A program made the position numbers and the translations under genes. The notes beneath the pieces are model-generated. The model saw only the letters and a program-made list of their open reading frames with translations. It made no database searches and was not told the origin of the DNA. DNA of 64,000 nt from Chitinophaga pinensis (GTDB lineage Bacteria > Bacteroidota > Bacteroidia > Chitinophagales > Chitinophagaceae): NCBI RefSeq assembly GCF_007896845.1, contig NZ_VOHS01000013.1:79501-143500 (forward strand), in the 5' to 3' direction. Positions 39,601 to 48,416 of the stretch are shown in pieces (within the stretch, counting starts at the first letter, position 1; every line of letters begins with the position of its first letter).

Positions 39601-40652
39601 TGAGGTGCAGGGATATCCCGGTTTCCTGAAAAGTCTGGACAAGGAATGGGATCATGCAAAATGCAGAAGTATCAGTCTTACAGGACAACTATTCCCCGAA
39701 AAGATCCCTGCTATTATACTGGAGAACTACTCCATCCGGATATACCTGCTGAAGTTATTTATCATGATGGCGTACGGCACATTTTGATCTGGTGCCTAAG
39801 CAATTACCGGCAGGCGACACCTCTCGCATTGCTTTACAGGAAGATTCAGTCGTATTGGTATTGGGCGGCGCTCAGGGTATTACAGCTGAACTAATGGTAC
39901 GCTTTTCCAAAGATTATCCCTGCCATTATGTGCTGGTAGGCCGTTCTCAGGATCCCCGGACACAGGACCTGCCGAATTATACGGCACTGAAAACAAAAGA
40001 AGATATCAAACAGCAGCTGATCAGGGAGGGTGAGATCACCACGCCGGCTGCAATTGAAAAACGTGCTTCAGATATCCACAAATTCAATCAGATCTTACAA
40101 ACGATACGGGCACTGGAAGAGAATGGTTCCACTGTATCCTATTATTCACTGGATCTCAGAGATGAGGCAGCATTGCATACGCTGATCAGCACCCTGTATG
40201 AGACCCATGGCCGCATAGATGGTGTGGTACATGGAGCCGGACTGCTGGAAGATAAACTCTTCAGACAGAAGACAGCAGACTCTTTTGAAAGAGTGTTTTC
40301 CACCAAGGTCACACCACTGAGAATATTGGTAGAAAAGCTACAGGCAGATACCCAATTTGTCGTACTCTTTTCAAGCGTGGCGTCTGTATATGGCAACCGC
40401 GGACAGACCGATTATGCGGCGGCCAATAGTGTGCTGGACAGATATGCGTGGGAACTGAAAAATCTGATCAAAGGAAAGGTGACTACTATCAACTGGGGAC
40501 CGTGGAAAGGCACCGGTATGGTATCGCCCACACTGGAAAAGGAATACGAACGCAGAGGTATTGCCCTGATCCCCTTACAGGCAGGTATGGAAACATTTGT
40601 AAACGAACTGAAATACGGCAACGAGAGTCAGGTACTGATCATGGCGGAATAG
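33672..40652 (+). CDS. Iterative type I PKS / secondary-lipid synthase: NMO-type ER, KS, AT, ACP, ACP, KR (frameshifted after 38,000)
   Basis: Megasynthase of about 2330 aa once repaired. Domains in order: a first, degenerate nitronate-monooxygenase-like half (about 1-215) and a second complete one (about 290-535: YPIAQGPMTRVSDVP, FEGRECGGHVG), a flavin enoyl-reductase type as in PfaD/FabK; KS (about 643-1080) with active Cys831 in VDAACASSL, EAHGTGT and IGHTKCAAG; AT (about 1180-1460) with FPGQGSQ and AGHSYGE; two ACPs with ADLSIDSI(K)RMEI; KR with VLGGAQGI, SSVASVYG and YAAAN. The frame is open to 38,027, then breaks about seven times to 39,785; four to six breaks are single-base homopolymer slips, one inside the invariant ACP motif. 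The two ACPs and KR are otherwise intact, so the gene is probably functional. Confidence 0.88.
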
Positions 40653-40679
40653 GCAATTACCACAACTAAAGTCGTGACA

Positions 40680-43600
40680 ATGAAAAAACAGATTGACGCT
40701 GCTATTATAGGCATGTCCGGTATTTTCCCGGGCGCCGGTGACATACATACGTTCTGGCAAAATATTATTCATAAAAGAGATGCTATCCAGCCTGTACCGG
40801 ACCACCGGCTGGATGCCAGTTATTTTGATACCCGTTCCACCGATGTAGATCGTTTCTATTGCCGGAAAGGAGGTTTTATCGATGATTATGCCTGGTTTGA
40901 TCCTATCCAGTTTGGTATTCTGCCACTGGCGGTAGAAGGGACGGAACCGGAACAACTCCTCACCCTTACACTCGCCAGACAGGCGTTACAGGATGCCGGC
41001 GTAACAGACAGCCATGCGCCACTGGACAGGACGGGCATTATCATCGGAAAAGGCAATTATACAGGCCCGGGTGCTACCAGAGCGATTGAGATTGTGCGCA
41101 CAGGAGAACAGATCGTACAGGTATTGCAAAACCTGTTGCCAGATCTGGGGCAGGAAGCTTTGGATAAAGTCAAAAAGGAGTTCCAGCAGCAGAAAGGACG
41201 TTTTGGTCCGGATACTGCCATGGGACTGATCCCCAATCTGGTAGCCTCTCTGGTAGCCAACCGTTTGAATCTCGGCGGGGCGGCTTACACCATTGACGCC
41301 GCCTGTGCCAGTTCATTGCTTGCCATAGATCACGCCATACAGGAATTAAGTACCGGCCGGTCAGACATGATTATTGCCGGTGGTGTACACGTCTCACAAA
41401 ATGCCCCTTTCTGGAGCATCTTTACTCAGCTGGGCGCGTTATCCCGGCGTCAGCAGATCCGTCCCTTCGATCAACAAGCGGACGGCCTGCTGATTGGAGA
41501 AGGATGCGGATTTGTGGTATTAAAAAGACTGGAAGACGCGATCCGTGACAAGGACAGAATATATGCGGTTATCAAAGGCACCGGTGTAGCCAGTGACGGA
41601 GCCGGCACCAGTGTGATGAGTCCTTCTGTAAAAGGACAGGCAGCCGCTATCCGACAGGCCTGGGAAGCTGCGGGCATATCAACAGCAGAAGTAGGCTATA
41701 TAGAAGCGCACGGCACAGGTACTCCGCTGGGTGACAGGACAGAACTGGAAACATTGGCGGAAGTATTCGGTCAGCCGGGGAAATTGCCCAAAGCAGGTAT
41801 TGGCTCTGTTAAATCCATGATAGGGCATACCATGCCTGCTGCCGGGATTGCGGGACTGATTAAGACTGCTCTGGCATTATATCATGGTAAACTCCCCCCT
41901 ACACTGCACTGTGATACACCGCTTGAGATAATGGCACAGACGCGTTTTACACCGGTTACTGCTCCACTGGACTGGCAGGAAACAGGTTTGCCAAAACGCG
42001 CCGGCATTAACGCTTTTGGCTTTGGAGGAATCAATGCCCATGTAGTCGTAGAAGGCGTCAGCGAACAATTGGTGCCTGTCCGTAAATTATTCAATGGTAA
42101 CGCGCCGGTTACACCGGCATTGTTATTACTGGCCAGAGAAAGCCAAGAGGCATTGATACAGGCGCTGGAACAACAGGCAAGGGATCCCGGTCAGGGAGAC
42201 TACCGTATTGCCCTTTTTGATCCTACACCGGAACGTATACGCAAGGCCATCAAGATCGTAGAGAGAAATTCTCCGTGGCGGAATAAACAGGATATCTGGT
42301 TTACCAATACCCCGCTTATCAGCAAAGGCGGTAAAGTAGCATTTCTCTTTCCCGGACTGGATGGACTGGCAGGCGGAGAAACAGCTAGTGTGGCGGAATA
42401 CTTCCAATTACCGCTGACTGCAACATCTGCCATCAGTAAAGAAGGCGTATGGGATACTGCGGTGCAGCTGTTGGAGAAGAGTCATGTACTGGATACAGCC
42501 CTTAAACAACTGGGCGTATACCCTGACATGAATGCAGGACATAGTCTCGGTGAATGGCTGGCGGGGCGATCTTCAGGACTGGCAGCAGAAAGTTCAGTGA
42601 GGATGTTATTACAGGAACTCAATCCGGCTGCATTTGAACAAAAGAATACCCGCTTTCTGGTTGTAGGCTGTGGCTATGAACGCTTAGCACCTATGCTGGA
42701 AGGCATTGCAGATATTCATCTTTCTATGGATAATTGTCCGCAGCAGGTCATCCTCTGCGGTACCAATGAAGCAGTAGATCAGCTGATACCAGTACTCAGA
42801 TCCGCACAACTTTTCCATCAGGTACTTCCTTTCCAGTCCGGCTTCCACTCTCCTTTTGTGGCGGGGAAGCTGGACATGTTACTCAAGGGTATCAGTCAGG
42901 TCACCTTTCAGGAAACTACCATTCCTTTATGGTCGGCCACTACCCTGAGTACCTATCCCAATGATGCTGAAGCGATCAGGCAACTTAGTATAGACCATCT
43001 GATCAAACCGGTACGCTTCAGGCAACTGATCACGCAATTGTATGAGCAGGGTGTCAGGGTATTTGTACAGGTGGGGTCGGGAGGACTGACAGGCTTCGTA
43101 GATGATACATTAAAGGGGCAATCGTATAGCGCATTATCTGCCAATATACCAACCCGCACGGGACTGGAACAATTGCAAAGAGTACTGGCCGCCCTTTTTA
43201 CCGAAGGGAAAGCAGTAGACTTATCTTTTCTCGGCATCAACAGTACACGGGAAAAGACAATTCCGAAAGGCAAACCTGTAAAACTACAACTGGGTTCACC
43301 GATCGTAAAAAACATCACAGCATTAGCCCATCTCCGGCCAACGCAGGCAAGAGCGGCTATGCCTGTAGCAGCAACACCGGTGATGCAGTCATTTCTGGAG
43401 AATTGCGAGGAGATTACGGCGATACAGGATGAGATCATTGCCTTGTTCAATACAACAACCACTGTTGCCCCCAGGCGGACGCCGGTGTCCAGACAGCTGA
43501 ATATTTCACTGGAAAATACCCCTTATCTCATTGACCATGCACTGCTACGGCAGAAACCCGGCTGGCATTGCCCCGATGATATGGATCCTGTTATTCCGAT

Positions 43601-44069
43601 GACAATGATCTTCGAACTGTTTGCCGATATCGCGGCTGAACATGCTGCTGACAGCAAGGTGAAAAGCATCTCACAGATACAGGTATTCCAATGGATGAAT
43701 GTAGCGGCACCTTTCAGAGAGATTGTTAAAGGAGAATGGCAGGGCAATCATACTATTGCGATGAGCATTGACAAATATGCGCATGCATTGGTGCATGTAA
43801 CTGACAGACCGGAAATCGCTCCAACACTTCATCTACATACCGGCACACCACTTCAGATCACCAGAACTCCGACGGAGATCTATGAGCAACATATGTTTCA
43901 CGGACCTGCTTATCAGGGTATCCGGAAGATCATCACTGTGGGAGATAAAGGAATCACCGGTATCATCGAAAGCAGTACGGGCAAAGGTTCGTTGCTGGAT
44001 AATGCAGGGCAATTATTCGGACTCTGGCTGCAACTGACACTGAAAAAGACAGGATCGCATTCCCTGTGA
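40680..44069 (+). CDS. Iterative type I PKS / secondary-lipid synthase: KS, AT, DH
   Basis: Partner megasynthase, 27 bp after the first. I prefer ATG 40680 over GTG 40674. KS (about 5-440) keeps the full triad: Cys in IDAACASSLLAID, EAHGTGTPLGD and IGHTMPAAG, so it is a working KS rather than a chain-length factor. AT (about 540-840) has FPGLDGL and the nucleophile in AGHSLGEW. The C-terminus (about 935-1131) is a hot-dog dehydratase with TPYLIDHALLRQKPGW, FHGPAYQGI and DNAGQLFGLW. The frame ends abruptly after LKKTG. In the +1 frame the sequence reads EKDRIAFPVKIQEVIFYED and joins the next gene, so a lost base near 44,040 may have split a KS-AT-DH-PPTase fusion. Confidence 0.88.
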   Translation: MKKQIDAAIIGMSGIFPGAGDIHTFWQNIIHKRDAIQPVPDHRLDASYFDTRSTDVDRFYCRKGGFIDDYAWFDPIQFGILPLAVEGTEPEQLLTLTLARQALQDAGVTDSHAPLDRTGIIIGKGNYTGPGATRAIEIVRTGEQIVQVLQNLLPDLGQEALDKVKKEFQQQKGRFGPDTAMGLIPNLVASLVANRLNLGGAAYTIDAACASSLLAIDHAIQELSTGRSDMIIAGGVHVSQNAPFWSIFTQLGALSRRQQIRPFDQQADGLLIGEGCGFVVLKRLEDAIRDKDRIYAVIKGTGVASDGAGTSVMSPSVKGQAAAIRQAWEAAGISTAEVGYIEAHGTGTPLGDRTELETLAEVFGQPGKLPKAGIGSVKSMIGHTMPAAGIAGLIKTALALYHGKLPPTLHCDTPLEIMAQTRFTPVTAPLDWQETGLPKRAGINAFGFGGINAHVVVEGVSEQLVPVRKLFNGNAPVTPALLLLARESQEALIQALEQQARDPGQGDYRIALFDPTPERIRKAIKIVERNSPWRNKQDIWFTNTPLISKGGKVAFLFPGLDGLAGGETASVAEYFQLPLTATSAISKEGVWDTAVQLLEKSHVLDTALKQLGVYPDMNAGHSLGEWLAGRSSGLAAESSVRMLLQELNPAAFEQKNTRFLVVGCGYERLAPMLEGIADIHLSMDNCPQQVILCGTNEAVDQLIPVLRSAQLFHQVLPFQSGFHSPFVAGKLDMLLKGISQVTFQETTIPLWSATTLSTYPNDAEAIRQLSIDHLIKPVRFRQLITQLYEQGVRVFVQVGSGGLTGFVDDTLKGQSYSALSANIPTRTGLEQLQRVLAALFTEGKAVDLSFLGINSTREKTIPKGKPVKLQLGSPIVKNITALAHLRPTQARAAMPVAATPVMQSFLENCEEITAIQDEIIALFNTTTTVAPRRTPVSRQLNISLENTPYLIDHALLRQKPGWHCPDDMDPVIPMTMIFELFADIAAEHAADSKVKSISQIQVFQWMNVAAPFREIVKGEWQGNHTIAMSIDKYAHALVHVTDRPEIAPTLHLHTGTPLQITRTPTEIYEQHMFHGPAYQGIRKIITVGDKGITGIIESSTGKGSLLDNAGQLFGLWLQLTLKKTGSHSL

Positions 44070-44920
44070 AGATTCAGGAGGTGATCTTTTATGAAGATAT
44101 GGAAGACCAGCAGGGAGTATTTGAATGTACCTGTCAGTTGACTGACATGACTGACGATACCGCCACGGCAGATTTCATTCTCCGCAGAGATAACCGTACC
44201 TGGGCCATCATCAGAGGCTGGCAGAATGCCAGACTGGAAATAGATGAACCGCTATGGAAGGTTTCAATGTCGCCGCTGCATAACCGTCTGTCAGAAGAAA
44301 TCGCACCGGGTATATTCCTGTTCCGTAACGCCTATCAGAGGGTTGTATCGTGGGACTTCATCATGAAGCGTTATTTCAATCAGGCAGAAAAGGCCAGTTT
44401 AAGGGCTATGCTGCCCAACAAACGCAAGGAACGTATTATCAGCCGGGTGGCAGTAAAAGACGCCATAAGAGCCCTGTTAAAACAAGAAAAACAGGAAGCG
44501 TATTACCCCATAGAATTTGAGATCAGGAATGATGAGTCGGGACAACCATTCCCCGAAGGGGCCATGACTCAGGATATCCACATCTCAATCGCCCATAAAG
44601 ATAAGGAAGCAGTTGGTATTGCCCGATCAGGGAGGCCTGCCGGTATTGATATAGAGCTTATAGCAGAAAAGACGGATGGTTTTATCGGACTGGCCTTTCA
44701 CCCGGAGGAACTGGCCTTACTGCCAGCAGCTGATCATACAGCATGGATCATCCGGTGCTGGGTAGCGAAAGAGGCCTATGGCAAATACATTGGTAAAGGG
44801 CTGCAGGGCAATCCGAAGAAATACAAAATAGACAGCATTAGTGGTGAGAAATTAAGGATTGGTGATATCACCGTTCAAACAATTAAACACAATAACTATA
44901 TCATAGGATGGACGCTATAA
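44066..44920 (+). CDS. 4'-phosphopantetheinyl transferase with dehydratase-tail N-terminus
   Basis: Sfp-type enzyme that moves phosphopantetheine from CoA to the Ser of carrier proteins, presumably the three ACPs of this cluster. The PPTase domain (about 95-284) has IHISIAHKDKEAVGIA, GIDIELI and WVAKEAYGKYIGKGL (the Asp, Glu and Lys used for Mg-CoA binding). Residues 1-85 (VIFYEDMEDQQGVFECTCQL, RDNRTWAIIRGWQNARLEIDEPLW) look like the second half of a PKS dehydratase, not PPTase. The start shown is GTG 44066, overlapping the previous stop by 4 bp. Either coupled genes or, more likely, the C-terminus of one KS-AT-DH-PPTase chain of about 1415 aa. Confidence 0.87.
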   Translation: MKIQEVIFYEDMEDQQGVFECTCQLTDMTDDTATADFILRRDNRTWAIIRGWQNARLEIDEPLWKVSMSPLHNRLSEEIAPGIFLFRNAYQRVVSWDFIMKRYFNQAEKASLRAMLPNKRKERIISRVAVKDAIRALLKQEKQEAYYPIEFEIRNDESGQPFPEGAMTQDIHISIAHKDKEAVGIARSGRPAGIDIELIAEKTDGFIGLAFHPEELALLPAADHTAWIIRCWVAKEAYGKYIGKGLQGNPKKYKIDSISGEKLRIGDITVQTIKHNNYIIGWTL

Positions 44921-45216
44921 CTACTCAACAGCCTTTAAGCAGCGAACAGATCTTCAATCTGCTTAAGACCTTCATTACTGAAGTGATCGGAGAAGAATTT
45001 GTGGAAGACCTGGATATTTCGCGTGAAAGTTCTTTTACAAGAGATCTTGAGATGGACAGCATCGAGATCGTTTCTTTCTCTGAAAAAGTAAAGTCACATT
45101 TTGGTGAGCATATTGACTTCACCGGCTGGCTTTCCGGTATGGACCTTGACCAGCTGATCAATCTTAAACTGGATGACATCATTAAATACATTGAATCATG
45201 CCAGTCATCAAAGTAA
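44908..45216 (+). CDS. Stand-alone acyl carrier protein
   Basis: Small acidic carrier (102 aa) that holds acyl intermediates on a phosphopantetheine arm. The attachment site is in DLEMDSIEIVSFSEKV (Ser near residue 52). Helix pattern and length fit a type II ACP with a short extra N-terminal tail. It overlaps the PPTase gene by 13 bp, so translation is coupled, and it overlaps the hydrolase start. It may receive the finished chain from the megasynthases and present it to the glycosyl- or acyltransferases, or prime the synthase. Confidence 0.93.
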   Translation: MDAITTQQPLSSEQIFNLLKTFITEVIGEEFVEDLDISRESSFTRDLEMDSIEIVSFSEKVKSHFGEHIDFTGWLSGMDLDQLINLKLDDIIKYIESCQSSK

Positions 45217-46012
45217 AAACAAGAGCGTTCATATTCAGGAATACAATAAAGGTGCGAAAGAAACTATTGTATTGATCCATGGTATGTTCAGTAATCTCTC
45301 TGTGTATTATTTCAATATCGCACCTGTACTTGCGCAGTCTTTTCATGTTGTGTTATATGACATGAAAAGTCATGGTATGAGTGATCGCTGTGAATATGGT
45401 TACGACCTGCTTTCCATGACAGATGACCTCCGCGACCTGATGGATGCATTGCGCCTGAAATCAGTCTATCTGGCTGGTTACAGCTACGGTGGACTTATAG
45501 CCATGAAAATGGCGATGCGTTATCCATCAAGAGTGAAAAAACTGGCGGTGATCGAAGCCCCCGACCCCAGTGACAGCGAGACGCTGAGCATTATTGACAT
45601 CTACAGCAAAGAATTTCTGGTGGACTATATCAACAACTACACAGATACGACGCGGATGCGTGTAGGTAAGCGGCAGCTGGATAAAAATCACCGGATGTAT
45701 GAATACCTGTTCTACCAGACCAGTATTAAGGAAGATATGCACAATGAACGTTTCTTCTTTTCAGCTGAAGCACTGGACAGCATTCCACAGGAGACGCTGC
45801 TTATTTATGGGAAATCATCCAATTGCCTGCCTTCCGGCCGGAAGCTATATCACACGGTACCCCGTTCAAAACTGATCCTCATTGAGGGAGATCATAATCT
45901 GCCGATACAACAGCCAGCAGAAACGGCCGGCAAACTGAAAGATTTCTTCGAAGGATGGCAGGTCAAAATCAAACAGATCAACAACAGACTATGGCAAGCT
46001 TTGCGTTTATAG
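45173..46012 (+). CDS. Alpha/beta hydrolase, possible chain-release thioesterase
   Basis: Alpha/beta-hydrolase fold protein with oxyanion motif VLIHGMFSN, nucleophile elbow AGYSYGG (Ser near residue 104) and a terminal His in LIEGDHNLP. In a PKS cluster it most plausibly releases the acyl chain from ACP or transfers it. The frame is open from ATG 45173, but the natural start may be ATG 45198 (MPVIKVK), which joins NKSVHIQEYN if one A is restored in the five-A run near 45,214; either way the gene overlaps the ACP gene. It also overlaps the following glycosyltransferase by 22 bp, showing a tightly packed operon. Confidence 0.85.
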   Translation: MTSLNTLNHASHQSKNKSVHIQEYNKGAKETIVLIHGMFSNLSVYYFNIAPVLAQSFHVVLYDMKSHGMSDRCEYGYDLLSMTDDLRDLMDALRLKSVYLAGYSYGGLIAMKMAMRYPSRVKKLAVIEAPDPSDSETLSIIDIYSKEFLVDYINNYTDTTRMRVGKRQLDKNHRMYEYLFYQTSIKEDMHNERFFFSAEALDSIPQETLLIYGKSSNCLPSGRKLYHTVPRSKLILIEGDHNLPIQQPAETAGKLKDFFEGWQVKIKQINNRLWQALRL

Positions 46013-47190
46013 TTCCCCCATTGATGGGACATATTAATCCGACGCTCAGTCTGGGAGCTGCATTGCTGCGACGCGGACATAGGGTTGGCTGGATCAGCCT
46101 TGATGCGACGCTGGCCAGCAGATTACCGGAAGGAGGTGAACTGTTACACGTGCGATATGATCAGGATGATGCAGCGAAAAAAGACAATGAACAATACCTT
46201 GATCAGATCACTAAAAAGAATGTTTCCGGTATTGAGAGTATCAAGTTCCTGTATGAAGAAGTACTGATTCCCTTAAACAGGTTTATGTATGACGGCATCA
46301 TCAATATACTACACCAGTTTCAGCCCGATGTGATTATCCATGATCATCAGTTGTTTGCTGGTGCGATTGCAGCCTATCAGTTGAAAATCCCTTATGCGAC
46401 ATCTGTCACCGCACCTGCAGCAATCAAAATGATGGAAGATCTGCCGGGTATACATGAATGGGAGATCAGACAGATTGTGGGTTTACAACAGGAACTGGGT
46501 ATCCCGGGAGACGTTTCAGTGGCTACGTCAGAGGCACTGACACTGGTATACACTTCGAAGACATTTTTTGGTGATATGGCTTTACCTGATCACTATAAGT
46601 TTGTTGGTCCGGTGATACTAAACAGACAATCTCTTCATGCATTCGACTGGGAGCGATTCCGGCAACTGGATAAACATCCGCGGATATTGGTCTCTATCGG
46701 TACTACATTCGACCATAGTTATAAAAAAGAGTTTTTCGGCAAAGTAATAGACGCATTGGGAGGAGCAGCGCTCACAGTGATCGTCGTGTCAGCTGTCAGT
46801 CTTTTTGAAGAGTGGCCTGACAATTTTATCGTACAGGACAAAGTTCCGCAGCTGGAACTCCTGCCTTATCTGGATGCAGTCGTATGCCATGGCGGTCATA
46901 ACACCGTATGTGAAACCTTATCTCACGGCCTGCCATTGGTGGTTATCCCTATAGCCTATGATCAGTCTCATGTGGCAGGAAGAGTGATACAGGCAGCAAG
47001 CGGCTTACGGCTGAATTACAAGCGGTTTAAGGCCACACATCTGAAAGAAGCAGTGTGGGATGTACTAAGCAATCCATCTTACAAAACAGCCGCACAACGC
47101 ATACAACAATCCTTTGCGCAGGCAGGTGGCGCCGCCACTGCTATTGCCTTACTGGAAGAATTGGCTATCCCTAAACATTTCCATCATTAA
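45991..47190 (+). CDS. GT1/MGT-family glycosyltransferase, copy 1
   Basis: Predicted nucleotide-sugar-dependent glycosyltransferase of the GT-B macrolide/zeaxanthin-type family, acting at the inner membrane or cytosol on a lipid acceptor. The N-terminal acceptor domain starts MASFAFIVPPLMGHINPTLSLG (Gly-His of the catalytic His loop). The C-terminal donor domain has RILVSIGTTF, NFIVQDKVPQLELLPYLDAVVCHGGHNTVCETLSHGLPLVVIP and AYDQ, the classic sugar-nucleotide signature. The start at 45991 fits the family; an earlier ATG would add 12 residues. The length of 399 aa is normal. A close paralogue follows 13 bp downstream. The sugar is unknown. Confidence 0.9.
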   Translation: MASFAFIVPPLMGHINPTLSLGAALLRRGHRVGWISLDATLASRLPEGGELLHVRYDQDDAAKKDNEQYLDQITKKNVSGIESIKFLYEEVLIPLNRFMYDGIINILHQFQPDVIIHDHQLFAGAIAAYQLKIPYATSVTAPAAIKMMEDLPGIHEWEIRQIVGLQQELGIPGDVSVATSEALTLVYTSKTFFGDMALPDHYKFVGPVILNRQSLHAFDWERFRQLDKHPRILVSIGTTFDHSYKKEFFGKVIDALGGAALTVIVVSAVSLFEEWPDNFIVQDKVPQLELLPYLDAVVCHGGHNTVCETLSHGLPLVVIPIAYDQSHVAGRVIQAASGLRLNYKRFKATHLKEAVWDVLSNPSYKTAAQRIQQSFAQAGGAATAIALLEELAIPKHFHH

Positions 47191-47203
47191 TCAATGTCAA
47201 CAC

Positions 47204-48403
47204 ATGTCAAAATTTATGTTTGTAGTACCGCCGTTCTTTGGGCACATCAGTCCGACCCTGAGTGTAGGCGGTAGTCTGCTGGCCAGAGGTCATGAAGTGA
47301 TATGGGTAGGGCTGAAAGAGCTCGGAGCAGAACATATCCCTGCCGGCGGACAATTTATTGTACCACACAAAGAACTGGCGCCTTATAAGTCCGCGATACA
47401 GGCAATACTGAAATTGCAGGATGAGGGGCCTAAACTATCAGGTGCAGAGACATTGAAACTGGCGCTGGAAGACACCTATATCCCCTTTGCGAAATATATG
47501 CTGGCAGGGGTATCAAGGATCGCAGGCGAGTTCAGACCGGATGTGATCATCAGCGACTGTATCACGTTTGCCGGTGCCCTTTGCGCTCATATCAAAGATA
47601 TACCCTGTGTAACAACGACACCGGTTCCTCCTGATGTAACAGGAGATGCGATGCAGTCGCCGAAGATATTTGAATGGCAGCAAAACCTGATCAGATCATT
47701 ACAGAGAGAATTGGGGATCTATACGGATGAATATGTGATCCATTCACGGGAACTAAATATAGTATTCACGTCGCAGGAATTTGCCGGCAGTAAAGAGCCG
47801 CTGCCACATATGCGTTTTGTAGGACCGGTAAAAGGCAGACCAAACAATACGCCTTTTGACTGGGATCAGCTGGCAAGGGCCATGTCACCCAAGGTATTTG
47901 TATCCCTGGGTACCTTGCTGGTGGATATCAGGAAAGAGTTTTTCCAGAAGCTGATAGAAGCATTTGCGGATGAACCTATTACTATTGTGGCAGCTACCGA
48001 TCCCGCTATTTTTTCCGAATGGCCGGACAACTTCATTGTACAGGGCTTTGTGCCACAATCTGCATTAATGCCACATATGCAGGCCGTGATCTGCCATGGA
48101 GGTTTTAACACGGTGAATGATGCTTTTGTGAATGGACTCCCCATGTTAATCACACCTATTGCCTATGATCATTTCCATACTGCATCTCTTATTGAAAATG
48201 CAGGTTGTGGCATCAAACTACGCTATAAAAGACTACGTGTCCCTGATCTGAAAGCGGCGATGTGGGAGGTGCTGGATAATCCGAAGTACCGGAAATCAGC
48301 ACAATACATCAGGGAAACATTCATCAAAGCCGGCGGCAATGATAAGGCTGTCGCATTACTGGAAACATTTGCAAAGGAGAAGAAAAGTACCCTATCTGTT
48401 TAA
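47204..48403 (+). CDS. GT1/MGT-family glycosyltransferase, copy 2
   Basis: Paralogue of the preceding gene, 399 aa, same architecture: MSKFMFVVPPFFGHISPTLSVG at the N-terminus, then FVSLGTLLVD, NFIVQGFVPQSALMPHMQAVICHGGFNTVNDAF and LPMLITPIAYDHFHTA. The donor signature differs slightly (FNTVNDAF against HNTVCETL), so the two enzymes may use different donors or add successive sugars. ATG 47204 is chosen because the N-terminus then aligns with copy 1. It is part of the same operon; the next gene starts 13 bp downstream. Confidence 0.9.
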   Translation: MSKFMFVVPPFFGHISPTLSVGGSLLARGHEVIWVGLKELGAEHIPAGGQFIVPHKELAPYKSAIQAILKLQDEGPKLSGAETLKLALEDTYIPFAKYMLAGVSRIAGEFRPDVIISDCITFAGALCAHIKDIPCVTTTPVPPDVTGDAMQSPKIFEWQQNLIRSLQRELGIYTDEYVIHSRELNIVFTSQEFAGSKEPLPHMRFVGPVKGRPNNTPFDWDQLARAMSPKVFVSLGTLLVDIRKEFFQKLIEAFADEPITIVAATDPAIFSEWPDNFIVQGFVPQSALMPHMQAVICHGGFNTVNDAFVNGLPMLITPIAYDHFHTASLIENAGCGIKLRYKRLRVPDLKAAMWEVLDNPKYRKSAQYIRETFIKAGGNDKAVALLETFAKEKKSTLSV

Positions 48404-48416
48404 TAAATCCAGCGTT

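Noticed and set aside
33672..40652. True omega-3 PUFA synthase (PfaA)
   Set aside because: The SIDSIKRME-type ACPs are similar, but there are only two ACPs, no FabA-like double dehydratase, and glycosyl- and acyltransferases follow, so a PUFA product is not supported.
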